Notes: generated from the letters alone by a model not told the origin. A stretch of DNA of 64,000 nt from Dysosmobacter sp. (GCA_022778785.1 JALFSO010000068.1:1-64000), one strand, 5' to 3'. Shown: positions 41,414 to 50,225, numbered from the stretch's first letter. Made by a program: numbers and translations.

Positions 41414-42208
41414 ATGGATAAGAGCAAACTGTTGGATAAGGCCGCCTCGCCGGAGGACCGGCTGACGCTGGCCCATGTGCTGGACAAGCGGGAGCAGGCC
41501 CGGAGCCGGAACATCCCGGCGGCCACGGATTTTCTGACTCCCGTCCAGCGGACGGCGGCGGAGGACATCCTGCGTCAGGCCGGGGCGTCTCCGGCGGACT
41601 ATCTGGCTTTCGGCGGCTACGACAGCGCGGAGCGGCAGATATTGCTGTTCCTGCCGGACTGGCTGGAACCGGAGGACGCCGGGGACCAGCTGCCCCTGCG
41701 GTATCTCCGGGCGTCCTACCGGCCGGAGTACAGCCTGGCCCACCGGGACCTGCTGGGGAGTCTCATGGGACTGGGCATCGTCCGGGAGAAGGTGGGGGAC
41801 ATTCTGGTGACGCCGGACGGCGCGGACCTGGTGGTGCTGGACAGCGTGGCGGAGTTCCTGATGCAGAGCTGGGACACCGCCGGACGGGCCCGGCTCACCG
41901 TGACGGAGATCGGCCCGGAGGTGCTGCACATCCCGAAGCTGCAAGTGCAGGAGATCCGGGACACCGTGGCCACCGTGCGGCTGGACGCCGTGGCGTCCAC
42001 GGGCTTCCGGCTGTCCCGGGGAAAGGCCGCCGCCCTCATTGAGAGCGGAAAGGTACAGGTGAACTGGCGGGAGTGCGTGAAGCCAGACAAGCCCCTGTCC
42101 GCCGGGGACACCGTCACCGCCCGGGGACTGGGCAAGTTCCGCCTGAAAGAGGTGGGTGCTCCCACGAAGAAGGGCCGTATCCCCATTGTGGTGGAGCGGT
42201 ACGTGTGA
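41414..42208 (+). CDS. ylmH: YlmH-like S4-domain RNA-binding protein
   Basis: 264 residues. An N-terminal region typical of YlmH (LTLAHVLDKREQARSRNIPAATDFLTP) is followed by YGYDSAE-like FGGYDSAERQI. The C-terminal S4 RNA-binding domain runs from about 180 (RLDAVASTGFRLSRGKAAALIESGKVQVNW, described in parts). YlmH-type proteins are associated with the division gene cluster in Gram-positives and have been linked to ribosome rescue. Here it is instead in an operon after an ABC exporter. GGAGG lies before the ATG. Confidence 0.9.
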   Translation: MDKSKLLDKAASPEDRLTLAHVLDKREQARSRNIPAATDFLTPVQRTAAEDILRQAGASPADYLAFGGYDSAERQILLFLPDWLEPEDAGDQLPLRYLRASYRPEYSLAHRDLLGSLMGLGIVREKVGDILVTPDGADLVVLDSVAEFLMQSWDTAGRARLTVTEIGPEVLHIPKLQVQEIRDTVATVRLDAVASTGFRLSRGKAAALIESGKVQVNWRECVKPDKPLSAGDTVTARGLGKFRLKEVGAPTKKGRIPIVVERYV

Positions 42209-42222
42209 AGAGGAGAAGCGCC

Positions 42223-42441
42223 ATGCTGGAATACGAGTTTGAGACGGTAGACTGTGACAACGCCTCCGGATACCGTTTGTTCGGCGGCGTGGGACTGGAG
42301 ACCGGCGCGCATCGGGAGACCATTCTCTGCCGGGCGGCGGAGGGCTGGCGGTACGTGGGCTGGATCCCCAGGACACAGCGGGCCGGCGGATTTATTGAGA
42401 CAATAGACCTGGTGTTTGAGCGGGAGACGCCCGGCACCTGA
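42223..42441 (+). CDS. DUF4177-like small protein
   Basis: 72 residues, MLEYEFETVDCDNASGYRLF through RAAEGWRYVGWIPRTQ and IDLVFER. The WRYVGW-like core and a final strand resemble DUF4177, a small all-beta fold of unknown function. GAGGAG precedes ATG 42223. The upstream open frame overlaps ylmH and is discarded. Fourteen bp after ylmH and twelve bp before the YnzC gene, so it is part of a tight operon. Confidence 0.72.
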   Translation: MLEYEFETVDCDNASGYRLFGGVGLETGAHRETILCRAAEGWRYVGWIPRTQRAGGFIETIDLVFERETPGT

Positions 42442-42453
42442 CAGGAGGAGCAT

Positions 42454-42663
42454 ATGGATCAGAAGCAGATCGACCGCATCAACGAGCTGGCCAGGAAGGC
42501 CAAATCCCCCGAGGGACTGACCCAGTGGGAGGAGGAGGAACGGGCGGCCCTCCGCCGGGAGTATATTGACTCCGTGCTGGGGAGCCTCCGGGGCCAGCTG
42601 GACAACACCTATATTATGGACGAGAAGGGCAACAAGCGGAAACTGAAGCCGAAAGGGGAATGA
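42454..42663 (+). CDS. DUF896/YnzC-family protein
   Basis: 69-residue helical-hairpin protein: IDRINELARKAKSPEGLT, then ERAALRREYIDSVLGSLR, and a basic tail KGNKRKLKPKG. This is the YnzC pattern (PF05979), found across Firmicutes and tied loosely to the SOS or sporulation regulons in Bacillus. AGGAGG precedes the ATG. It overlaps the next gene by 4 bp (ATGA). Confidence 0.92.
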   Translation: MDQKQIDRINELARKAKSPEGLTQWEEEERAALRREYIDSVLGSLRGQLDNTYIMDEKGNKRKLKPKGE

Positions 42664-43874
42664 GCGTGGCCGGAAAGAAGAAGGACAGCGACTGGGGCTC
42701 CTGGGCGCTGATCGTATTCCTGTTTCTCATTGACCTGTGGCCCATCGGCCTGATTCTGCTGTTTTTCAAGCTGTTCGGCAAGGATAAGAAGCAGACGGAG
42801 CAGGCGCCGCCGCCCCTCCGGACGGAGAACCAGCGGACCGCTCCGACGGAGGACAGCAGAGCCAAAGCCGCGGCCCGGAAGGTGGTCCAGTCTCCCACGG
42901 TGAAAAAGTCCAACGCCCGGAAGCTGAAGATCATCGGCTGCATTCTGGCGGCGCTGGGTCTGCTGATGCTGGGCGGTCCTCTGGGCGCGCTGTTCTGGTC
43001 CTCGGACTGGCTGGGACTGTGGCTGCTGGACTTCCTCCAGGCACTGTCCATCGCCGCGGCGGGCGGCGGGATGTTCTGCGCCGGGGTCTCCATGGACAAA
43101 GCGGTGAAGCGCTACGGGAAGTATCTGTCTGTCATGGGGGACCGGGAAGCCGTCTCCATCGCGGAGCTGGCCCGGACCCTGGGCTATCCGGAGAACCGGG
43201 TGGAGAAGGACCTGCAGAAGATGGTGGACAAGGGCTACTTCGGCGGAAAGGCCTATCTCAACGTGGAGCTGGGGTATCTGTTCCGCAGCGGCCAGGCGGA
43301 CGCGGACTTCCAGCGTGCCCGTGCGGAGCGGGAGCGGAAGGCCCAACAGACAGCCCAGCAGGCCGCGGCCCAGGACACGGCGGACGAGTACACCGTCATC
43401 CTGCGGAACATCCGCCGGGCCAACGATGCCATCGCGGACCCGGTGCTGTCGGCGAAGATCGACCGGCTGGAGGACATCACCGCCCGGATCTTCAAGGCCG
43501 TGCGGGAGGACCCGAAGAAGCGGAACAAGATCGGCACCTTCCTGAACTACTATCTGCCCACCACACAGAAGCTACTGGACTCCTACGCCCAGTTTGAAGC
43601 CGCCGGCGTGGAGGGCGAGAATCTCAGGCAGGCCAAGGCCCGCATTGAGCGGACCATGGACTCCATCGTGGCGGGCTTCGAGCATCAGCTGGACGAGCTG
43701 TACAAGGCCGACGCCATGGACGTGGACAGCGATATCCGGGTGATGGAGTCCATGCTCCACCGGGATACCGCCACTGTGGAGCAGGACTTCGGCCTGGGGA
43801 AGCAGAAAAAGACGTCCTCCGCCGGTGCGCAGGACGTGGATCTGGGCGGCATGGCGGCCCAGAGAGAGGAATGA
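42660..43874 (+). CDS. XpaC-like (bromo-chloroindolyl phosphate hydrolysis family) protein
   Basis: 404 residues. An N-terminal membrane helix (about 14-40), a charged linker and two further hydrophobic segments (about 90-140) come before a soluble region. That region has a winged-helix-like part (VSIAELARTLGYPENRVEKDL) and a helical XpaC domain (EYTVILRNIRRANDAIADPV to FLNYYLPTTQKLLDSY). XpaC is usually beside telA (toxic-anion resistance); no telA is seen here. The start overlaps the YnzC stop by 4 bp. The hydrolase name is historical and the real function is unknown, probably envelope-associated. Confidence 0.85.
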   Translation: MSVAGKKKDSDWGSWALIVFLFLIDLWPIGLILLFFKLFGKDKKQTEQAPPPLRTENQRTAPTEDSRAKAAARKVVQSPTVKKSNARKLKIIGCILAALGLLMLGGPLGALFWSSDWLGLWLLDFLQALSIAAAGGGMFCAGVSMDKAVKRYGKYLSVMGDREAVSIAELARTLGYPENRVEKDLQKMVDKGYFGGKAYLNVELGYLFRSGQADADFQRARAERERKAQQTAQQAAAQDTADEYTVILRNIRRANDAIADPVLSAKIDRLEDITARIFKAVREDPKKRNKIGTFLNYYLPTTQKLLDSYAQFEAAGVEGENLRQAKARIERTMDSIVAGFEHQLDELYKADAMDVDSDIRVMESMLHRDTATVEQDFGLGKQKKTSSAGAQDVDLGGMAAQREE

Positions 43875-43879
43875 CGCAG

Positions 43880-43905
43880 CAGTCCCCGGAGCATATGCTC
43901 CGGGG
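43880..43905 (+). terminator. hairpin after the XpaC-like gene
   Basis: 11-bp perfect stem GTCCCCGGAGC / GCTCCGGGGAC with an ATAT loop, followed by GTTTCC. Confidence 0.75.
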
Positions 43906-43964
43906 ACGTTTCCTCTCCGTTCCGCACCGAACCCCGCCGCATAGAATGGCAGGGAGGGGATGCC

Positions 43965-44177
43965 ATGGACTGCCGATGTGATCCGCTGGCCTTCACCACG
44001 GCTCTGAACACGCTGGCGGCGGCCATCGCCGCCCAGCTGAATGACGACGATCTGAACCTGGCCGCGGCGGCACTGACCCAACTGGGGGATACCCTGGCCA
44101 CCATCGCCGCCCAGCGCCAGCTGTGCGGGCGGGAGTGCCTTCCCGGGAAGGCGGAATCAACGGAGCGAATCAGATGA
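43965..44177 (+). CDS. DUF6774-like small protein
   Basis: 70 residues starting MDCRCDPLAFTTALNTLAAA. The block ALTQLGDTLATIAAQRQLC matches short Clostridial proteins with the phrase TQLGDTL (DUF6774-type), as recognised by eye. Cysteines at both ends (CRC; LCGREC) may bind metal. AGGGAGGGG precedes the ATG. No function is known. Confidence 0.72.
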   Translation: MDCRCDPLAFTTALNTLAAAIAAQLNDDDLNLAAAALTQLGDTLATIAAQRQLCGRECLPGKAESTERIR

Positions 44178-44197
44178 GGACCGTTCCGGCAGAACGG

Positions 44198-44240
44198 CGT
44201 CAGGGCCCGGTCCCTCTTTTGGGAGGACCGGGCCCTGACG
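44198..44240. terminator. bidirectional terminator
   Basis: 16-bp perfect stem 44198-44213 / 44225-44240 between the small gene and the converging DUF421 gene. Confidence 0.85.
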
Positions 44241-44259
44241 GCTTCAAAGAGGATGCGCC

Positions 44260-44964
44260 TCAGCTCTTGGGCAGCGGCTCCATGGGAAACACTGTCAGCT
44301 TCTCGCCGCCGTCCCACAGGGCCAGGAAGACATCGCCCTCGTCCCGGTAGCCCTGACGGAGCAGGGCGCGGCGGACCCAGGTGTCCTCCTTTCCGGCCTG
44401 CCGGATGTTGTCCGTCAGCAGCTTGCCGTCCATGATGAACGGCACCTGCACCTGGGACTGCTGGGGCTTCAGATCCAGGTCTGACGGCGTGGCGGGGCGG
44501 TCTTTCTCCTTGGGCAGGAAGCTCACCACACCGTTGTGCTCCAGCACCGCCGTCTGGACCTGGTTGAGATCAAACCAGCCGCTCATGCGGCAGTAGGTCA
44601 GAAACTCGCTGAGATCCAGCCGGGCCTTTTTCAGATTCTTTTTGGAGATGACGCCGTTGTCCAGCAGCACCAGGGGCTTACCGGTGATCATTCCCCGGGC
44701 CCTGACGGATTTGCTGGTCAGCAGGGAGATGAGCCACGCGACGACGCCATAGAGGATCAGGGCGGTCAGGGGCTGAACGGGGCTCTCCAACTCCGTGGCC
44801 AGCTCCGCCGCCACGGAGCCAATGGTGATGCCTACCACGTAGTCGAACATGGTCATCTGGGACACCTGCTTGGCGCCCATGAGCTTGGTCAGCAGGAACA
44901 GCGCGGCGATGCTCAGCAGGGTAGTGAGGCAGACCAGACCCGCCTCGGACAGAGTTTTCATCAT
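44260..44964 (-). CDS. DUF421 membrane protein (YetF-like)
   Basis: 234 residues. Three N-terminal membrane helices include the DUF421 hallmark KLMGAKQVSQMTMFDYVVGITIG, partly quoted here. A cytoplasmic domain follows with KPLVLLDNGVISKKNLKKAR and FLTYCRMSG. Family members (YetF, YkjA, YrbG) influence spore germination or membrane stress, but the mechanism is unknown. A perfect 12-bp palindrome GCAGTATACTGC (44980-44991), containing a TATACT -10 candidate, sits just upstream and could be an operator. Confidence 0.9.
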   Translation of the reverse strand: MMKTLSEAGLVCLTTLLSIAALFLLTKLMGAKQVSQMTMFDYVVGITIGSVAAELATELESPVQPLTALILYGVVAWLISLLTSKSVRARGMITGKPLVLLDNGVISKKNLKKARLDLSEFLTYCRMSGWFDLNQVQTAVLEHNGVVSFLPKEKDRPATPSDLDLKPQQSQVQVPFIMDGKLLTDNIRQAGKEDTWVRRALLRQGYRDEGDVFLALWDGGEKLTVFPMEPLPKS

Positions 44965-45024
44965 AACGAAAAGCCTCCCGCAGTATACTGCCCATCAGTA
45001 TGCCGCGGGAGACGCCGTTTTATT

Positions 45025-46089
45025 TCAGACCAGCCAGTTTTTTACGACGGGGATCCGGGAGAGGACGCACCACGTCCCGACGCCGCACAGCAGGATCAGC
45101 AGGGACACCAGGGGCACGGAGACGATGGCGGGTCCCGCCAGCGCCGTCAGACCCAAACGGGCAAAGAACTTCAGGAAGAAGATGTGGACCAGAAACACGC
45201 AGAAGGAGGCTCTGGAGACCAGCGCCGCGCCCCGGCCCGCCCGCTCCGGGACGGGAGCGGAGAGACACAGTCTGTAAATGCCCGCGGCGGCAAGGCAGAT
45301 GCCCACGCTCATGCCCTCCAGGAAGTGGGTGTTCAGGGTGCCCTCCGCGGCGGACATGGCCCAGCTGCCGCCGAAGGCCAGCAGGAAGCCCGCCGCCATC
45401 ATTGCCGCCCAGACCCATCGCCGGACGGTCTTTCCGTAGGCGGACAGGTCATACCCCAGCAGCGTGTAGCCGATGGAGGCGTAGGTCATGTTCATCAGCC
45501 ATTGGGTGGGGATGCCCGCCAGTTCTGTGAAGGGCGGGAAGGGCCTCACCGTGGGATAGACGATGCCCAGCAGGAACCACAGCCCCAGCAGGTACCGGAG
45601 CTGCCGCCTGTCCGTGTGCTGCGCGATGAGGCGGGTGACCGGCAGGAAGGCGTACACCAGCAGCATGATGTGGAGGTAGTACAGATGCTCCTCATGGCGG
45701 AACAGCAGGGTATCCCGCACCGCTTGGGCCAGTCCGGCGGCGGACAGCTGTCCGGCGGCCAGCAGGCCCGCCAGATGATAGCAAAAGGCCCAGAACAGCA
45801 GGGCCGCCAGCAGACGGGGGAAGTTTTTCGTGTACAGCTTTTTCAGCGTCATGGGCCGTCCGGGGTCCAGCAGAAGGGTGCCGCTGGCCATCAGGAACAG
45901 GGAGACGCTGACATGGGTGATGCTGGCCCAGAACAGGGCGCACAGCCACGCCGGGGAGCCTACGGCGCCGGCGGAAAAGGCGGGGACATCCACGTGGCTG
46001 ACGACGACGTCGCAGATGGCGATGGTTTTGACCAGATCCACGGCCCGGTTCCGCCCGGACCCGCGAGAGGACAGAGGTTCTTTTCCCAT
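45025..46089 (-). CDS. acyltransferase 3 family membrane protein
   Basis: 354 residues with about ten membrane helices. The opening NRAVDLVKTIAICDVVVSHV is the degenerate Acyl_transf_3 start (the usual His is in VSHVDV). SLFLMASGTLLLDP and RFHEEHLYYLH-like RHEEHLYYLHIML are typical. Such proteins O-acylate peptidoglycan, polysaccharide or lipids (OatA/WecH relatives). It lies 50 bp downstream of the CLC gene on the same strand. No SGNH partner is attached. Confidence 0.88.
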   Translation of the reverse strand: MGKEPLSSRGSGRNRAVDLVKTIAICDVVVSHVDVPAFSAGAVGSPAWLCALFWASITHVSVSLFLMASGTLLLDPGRPMTLKKLYTKNFPRLLAALLFWAFCYHLAGLLAAGQLSAAGLAQAVRDTLLFRHEEHLYYLHIMLLVYAFLPVTRLIAQHTDRRQLRYLLGLWFLLGIVYPTVRPFPPFTELAGIPTQWLMNMTYASIGYTLLGYDLSAYGKTVRRWVWAAMMAAGFLLAFGGSWAMSAAEGTLNTHFLEGMSVGICLAAAGIYRLCLSAPVPERAGRGAALVSRASFCVFLVHIFFLKFFARLGLTALAGPAIVSVPLVSLLILLCGVGTWCVLSRIPVVKNWLV

Positions 46090-46139
46090 GAGTGCTTCCT
46101 TTCACAGAGGTGCCCGGCCGTGCTGCCGGACGAAGGTCA

Positions 46140-47453
46140 TCAGTTCTTCAGACTGCCCATGATCTGGGGATGATCCTCGCCGTTCTCTCCGGCGTGGTGG
46201 GCGTTGGTGTGGACGTTGATGTACTGGGCCTTCAGCTTGGAGTATAGGATGGTTTGGCTGGAGTACAGGCCGTTGTAGCCGGAGAGCATGTAGCTGACGC
46301 CGCAGGCCAGGGCGAAGTACAGCACGCCGTCCCCGCCGAACAGCTCGATGGCCAGAAAGATGGAGGCCACGGGGCAGTTGGTGGCGCCGCAGAACACGCT
46401 GACCAGTCCCAGCGCCGCGCCGAATCCGGCGGGCAGTCCCAGCAGGGGAGCGGCGGCGCAGCCGAAGGTGGCGCCGATGAAGAAGGAGGGCACTACCTCG
46501 CCGCCCTTGAACCCGGCGGCCAGGGTGATAGCGGTGAACAGGATCTTCAGCAGAAACGCCTCGGGCCGGGCCGTTCCCTGTTCCACGGCGGCGGTGATGA
46601 CGCTCATGCCCGCGCCGTTGTAGTCCGTGGTGCGGCACAGCAGCGTCAGGACGATGACGGCGCAGCCGCCGGTGACGGCCCGGACCCAGGGGTTGGGGAT
46701 GCGCTTCGCCATCTGATGCTCCGTGAAGTGGAGGACATTGCAGAACAGGACGGACACCCAGGCGCACAGAGCCGCCAGCACTGCCACCTTCAGCATCACC
46801 GGCACCACCACTTCCGGTACGGCAACAGTGAACCGGGTGGGGGTGACGCCCATCCACAGGGATATGCCGTAGGCCACCAGGGAGGCGGCGAAGCAGGGAA
46901 TGAAGGCGGAGTGGTAGAAGCTGCCCACGCTGATGACCATGATGGCGAACATGGTGGCGGCCAGCGGCGTGCCGAACAGGGCGGAGAAGAAGGCGGCCAT
47001 GCCGCAGAGGGTGGCGGTCCGGGTGTCCCGGTCGTCCAGATGGAACAGCTTGCTGGACCAGTAGCCGATGGTTCCGCCCATCTGGAGGGCAGCGCCCTCT
47101 CGTCCGGCGGAGCCGCCGCACAGGTGAGTCAGTACCGTCCCGATGAAGATGGAGGGCAGCAGCAGAATGGACAGGGGTTTGCCCAGATGCACCGCGTCGA
47201 TGATGTCGTTGGTGCCCTGCCCCTCCGTCCGAAGGAGCTTGTAGACAGCCGTCACCGCCAGACCCGCCAGCGGCAGGCAGTACAGCAGCCAGGGATGGGC
47301 TCCCCGCAGCTCCGTAGCATAGCCCACGCCGATGTGGAACGCCGAGCCGATAAAGCCGCAGATCTCACCGGTGATGGCCGCCAGGATCAGCCATTTGCCC
47401 AAGGCCGCCGTGTACAGCCAGATCTTGTGAAAGAATTTCCGCACCGATTCCAT
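46140..47453 (-). CDS. CLC-type anion channel/antiporter
   Basis: 437 residues with the CLC helix pattern. The gating glutamate is in GGSAGREGAALQMGG. The second pore motif is GFKGGEVVPSFFIGATFG, where most chloride CLCs have GGxFxP. The first motif GSGIP is replaced by EGQGTNDI. These departures resemble the fluoride-exporting CLC-F branch more than classical EriC. I see no fluoride-riboswitch core upstream, so anion choice is open. GGAGG precedes the ATG. Probably in an operon with the acyltransferase downstream. Confidence 0.9.
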   Translation of the reverse strand: MESVRKFFHKIWLYTAALGKWLILAAITGEICGFIGSAFHIGVGYATELRGAHPWLLYCLPLAGLAVTAVYKLLRTEGQGTNDIIDAVHLGKPLSILLLPSIFIGTVLTHLCGGSAGREGAALQMGGTIGYWSSKLFHLDDRDTRTATLCGMAAFFSALFGTPLAATMFAIMVISVGSFYHSAFIPCFAASLVAYGISLWMGVTPTRFTVAVPEVVVPVMLKVAVLAALCAWVSVLFCNVLHFTEHQMAKRIPNPWVRAVTGGCAVIVLTLLCRTTDYNGAGMSVITAAVEQGTARPEAFLLKILFTAITLAAGFKGGEVVPSFFIGATFGCAAAPLLGLPAGFGAALGLVSVFCGATNCPVASIFLAIELFGGDGVLYFALACGVSYMLSGYNGLYSSQTILYSKLKAQYINVHTNAHHAGENGEDHPQIMGSLKN

Positions 47454-47650
47454 ACCAGTTCCTCCCAGTGACCGCGTTTTCTCTGATTATACGAATATTC
47501 GACAGAAAATGCAACGGCCAGTCTGACACCTTTTTTAAGGAGAAAAGCACATATCGCACAAGATTTCTCTGGGATTTCGAAATTTTATAGCTGAATTGCA
47601 CAAAGTCCTGACAAATTTTTAGTTCGTCTCAATGATTTTTTAAATCCAGG

Positions 47651-47679
47651 TTGATTCTGACAGCGCAATGGCGTATACT
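47651..47679 (+). promoter_or_regulatory. serC promoter
   Basis: TTGATT (47651-47656), 17 bp, TATACT (47674-47679). Confidence 0.78.
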
Positions 47680-47735
47680 AAACGAAGAAGAAAACTGATC
47701 GGACCAAAATTCTGCACGTACAGGAGGAATTGGAA

Positions 47736-48824
47736 ATGAAATACGGTCGTACTTATAACTTCTCCGCCGGTCCCGCCATGATGCCCGAGGAGGTCCTGGA
47801 GGAGATCGCCGCCGAGATGATGAACTATCAGGGCAGCGGCATGTGCGTCATGGAGATGAGCCACCGGTCCAAGGTGTTCCAGCAGATCCGGGACGAGGCT
47901 GAGGCGGATCTCCGGAAGCTGATGGGCATTCCCGACAACTACAAGGTGCTGTTCATCCAGGGCGGCGGCACGGTCCAGTTCGCCATGGTGCCCATGAACC
48001 TGATGAAGAACGGCGTTGCCTGCTACATCGACACCGGCAGCTGGTCCAAGAAGGCCCTGAAGGAGGCCCAGAAGTTCGGCGAGGTCAAGGTAGTGGCGTC
48101 CTCTGGGGACAAGAATTACTCCTACATCCCCGACTGCTCCGATCTGGACATCCCCGACAACGCGGATTACGTCTACATCTGCGAGAACGAGACCATCAAC
48201 GGCACCACCTATTACAACCTGCCCAATACCAAGGAGAAGATCCTGGTCAGCGACCAGTCCTCCATGTTCCTGTCCCGTCCCTGCGACGTCAGCAAGTACG
48301 GCGTCATCTGGGGCGGCGTCCAGAAGAACGTAGGCCCCGCCGGCATGGCCATCGTCATCATCCGAGAGGACCTGATCCGGGACGATCTGCCCGCCTCCGT
48401 CCCCACCTATTTGAACTACAAGACCCACGCCGACGCCGACTCCCTGTACAACACTCCCAACTGCTGGGCTATCTACTGCTGCGGCAAGGTGTTCAAGTAT
48501 CTGCTGAAGAACGGCGGCCTGGAGGCTATGGATCAGCGGAACCGGGAGAAGGCCGCCATCCTGTATGACTTCCTGGACCAGAGCAAGTTCTTTACCGCCG
48601 CCGTCCGCAAAGAGGACCGGTCCCTGATGAACGTGCCCTTCGTGACGCCCAGCAAGGAGCAGGACGCCGACGTGGTGGCTGCCAGCAAGGCCGCGGGCTT
48701 CGACAACCTGAAGGGCCACAAGAGCGTGGGCGGCCTGCGGGCTTCCATCTACAACGCCATGCCCAAGGAGGGCGTGGAGGCACTGGTGGAGTTTTTGAAG
48801 AAGTACGAGGAGGAGCACGCCTGA
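47736..48824 (+). CDS. serC: phosphoserine aminotransferase
   Basis: Makes 3-phosphoserine from 3-phosphohydroxypyruvate and glutamate, the second step of serine synthesis. 362 residues from ATG 47736 (AGGAGGA seven bases upstream); an in-frame TTG lies at 47730. Opening YGRTYNFSAGPAMMPEEVLEE, GGGTVQFAMVPMN, the PLP lysine in WGGVQKNVGPAGMAIV, and the phosphate-binding GHKSVGGLRASIYNAMP are all classical SerC. serA follows on the same strand after a 378-bp hairpin-rich spacer, so they may be separately regulated. Confidence 0.97.
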   Translation: MKYGRTYNFSAGPAMMPEEVLEEIAAEMMNYQGSGMCVMEMSHRSKVFQQIRDEAEADLRKLMGIPDNYKVLFIQGGGTVQFAMVPMNLMKNGVACYIDTGSWSKKALKEAQKFGEVKVVASSGDKNYSYIPDCSDLDIPDNADYVYICENETINGTTYYNLPNTKEKILVSDQSSMFLSRPCDVSKYGVIWGGVQKNVGPAGMAIVIIREDLIRDDLPASVPTYLNYKTHADADSLYNTPNCWAIYCCGKVFKYLLKNGGLEAMDQRNREKAAILYDFLDQSKFFTAAVRKEDRSLMNVPFVTPSKEQDADVVAASKAAGFDNLKGHKSVGGLRASIYNAMPKEGVEALVEFLKKYEEEHA

Positions 48825-48830
48825 CGGCTT

Positions 48831-49088
48831 CAAGGGGGAGCAGGCTCCCCCTTGAGAATCCCCCACCACCAGTGACATCGGTCACTGGTGACGCCGCCCA
48901 CGGCGGCTGAGTCAAAGTATTTTTCCGCCGCGCATGTCGCCGGAAAAATGATTCCGGCAAATTACGGCCCGTGGGGCCGTAATGGGTCGCGGGGGTGGAT
49001 ATCATCCGCCCGTCGGCCCTGGCTGCGGCCCGCCGGCCCTGACGGAGGCCGGCATTTATCCACGGCAGGGCGGGGCGCATGCCCCGCC
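48831..49088 (+). repeat. array of hairpins in the serC-serA spacer
   Basis: Seven stems in 258 bp: CAAGGGGGAGC (48831-48841/48844-48854); CACCAGTGAC (48867-48876/48881-48890); GCCGCC (48893-48898/48902-48907); TTTTTCCG (48920-48927/48941-48948); ATTACGGCCC (48961-48970/48974-48983); GCCGGCC (49032-49038/49047-49053); GGCGGGGC (49069-49076/49081-49088). All arms are perfect. There is no open frame and no obvious T-run, so this is not a plain terminator. The rest of 48825-49202 shows nothing else I can name. Confidence 0.85.
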
Positions 49089-49202
49089 GTCCCCGCCGTC
49101 CTGCACAGGGCGGCGAAGCGTCTGTCCCCCAACGGACGCCGCGTTTTCCGACAATTGGCACCCCTGGGGTGTGCCGGGAAATTTGGAAAGGGGTAACTGA
49201 AT

Positions 49203-50117
49203 ATGGCAATCCGCATTCTGGTCACCGACGGCTGCGACGCTGCCGCCATGGAACAGCTCCGGCTGGATGGATATGAGGTGGTGGAGCAGTTCTACGAGCC
49301 CGACACGCTGGGCGAAGCCCTCCGGGAGTTTGACGCCGTCATCATCCGCAGCGCCACCAAGATCAAGGCGCCCCAGATCGACGCCGCCCGGGGCGGACGG
49401 CTGAAGCTCATCATCCGGGCGGGCGTGGGCATGGACAACATTGACATTCCCTATGCCGAGGCCGCCGGGATCACCTGCCGCAACACGCCCAGAGCGTCCT
49501 CCAACGCCGTGTCGGAGCTGGCGTTGGCGCTGCTGTTCTCCTGCGCCCGGAACATCTCTATCGCCGGACACACCATGCGGCAGGAGAAGTGGGAGAAGAA
49601 AGCCTATTCCAAGGGGTTCGAGCTGCGGGGCAGCACCGCCGGCATCATCGGCTACGGCCGCATCGGCCGTCTCACCGGGGAGAAGTGCCAGGCCCTGGGG
49701 ATGAACGTCCTGTCCACCGTCCACCGGAACAAGCCGGAGGGATGTGAGTGCGAGACCATGCACTTCGTTTCCATGGAGGAGCTGCTTGCCCAATCCGATG
49801 TGGTGATCCTCTGCGCTCCCAGCGGCGAAAAGCCCATCATCGACCAGAACGCCATCACCAAAATGAAGGACGGCGCGGTGGTCATCAACGTGTCCCGGGG
49901 CTCCAATGTGGACGAGGCCGCCCTGCTGGAGGCTCTGGAGAGCGGAAAGCTCCGGGCCGCCGGTCTGGACGTCTGGATGGACGAGAAGCATCCCAACTGG
50001 GCACTGGCCTCCCATCCGGCGGTGAGCTGCACGCCCCACATCGGCGCGGGCACCAAAGAGGCCCAGAAGCGCATCGGCGCGGAGCTGGTGGACATCGTGG
50101 AGCATTTCAGTTTCTGA
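49203..50117 (+). CDS. serA: D-3-phosphoglycerate dehydrogenase (short form)
   Basis: First enzyme of serine synthesis, oxidising 3-phosphoglycerate with NAD. 304 residues, lacking the C-terminal ACT regulatory domain. NAD-binding GIIGYGRIGR, substrate region IRAGVGMDNID, catalytic Arg in VVINVSRGSNVDEAAL, and the His in SCTPHIGAGTKEAQ. Near serC, which makes SerA more likely than a general 2-hydroxyacid dehydrogenase. Loss of the ACT domain means no feedback by serine through that domain. Confidence 0.92.
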   Translation: MAIRILVTDGCDAAAMEQLRLDGYEVVEQFYEPDTLGEALREFDAVIIRSATKIKAPQIDAARGGRLKLIIRAGVGMDNIDIPYAEAAGITCRNTPRASSNAVSELALALLFSCARNISIAGHTMRQEKWEKKAYSKGFELRGSTAGIIGYGRIGRLTGEKCQALGMNVLSTVHRNKPEGCECETMHFVSMEELLAQSDVVILCAPSGEKPIIDQNAITKMKDGAVVINVSRGSNVDEAALLEALESGKLRAAGLDVWMDEKHPNWALASHPAVSCTPHIGAGTKEAQKRIGAELVDIVEHFSF

Positions 50118-50137
50118 TACATCTGATACAACAGAGA

Positions 50138-50177
50138 AGCCCCCGGCACGGTCCAAAGGAGGACCGCGCCGGGGGCT
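50138..50177. terminator. bidirectional terminator
   Basis: Long stem 50138-50154 / 50161-50177 (17 bp, one mismatch), TTTAT after it. Between the converging serA and trmB genes. Confidence 0.9.
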
Positions 50178-50225
50178 TTATACCTTATAATAAATGATGT
50201 GGTATTTTCCGGACCGGGGAGCGGA

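Noticed and set aside
44536..46173. Plus-strand frame across DUF421 and the acyltransferase
   Set aside because: Antisense to two convincing membrane proteins; no family.
47454..47640. Fluoride riboswitch before the CLC gene
   Set aside because: No GGNGAUGG-type core or pseudoknot visible on the minus strand.
48825..49202. Possible tRNA or DGR-like template in the hairpin array
   Set aside because: No cloverleaf, no CCA end, no reverse transcriptase and no variable repeat nearby.
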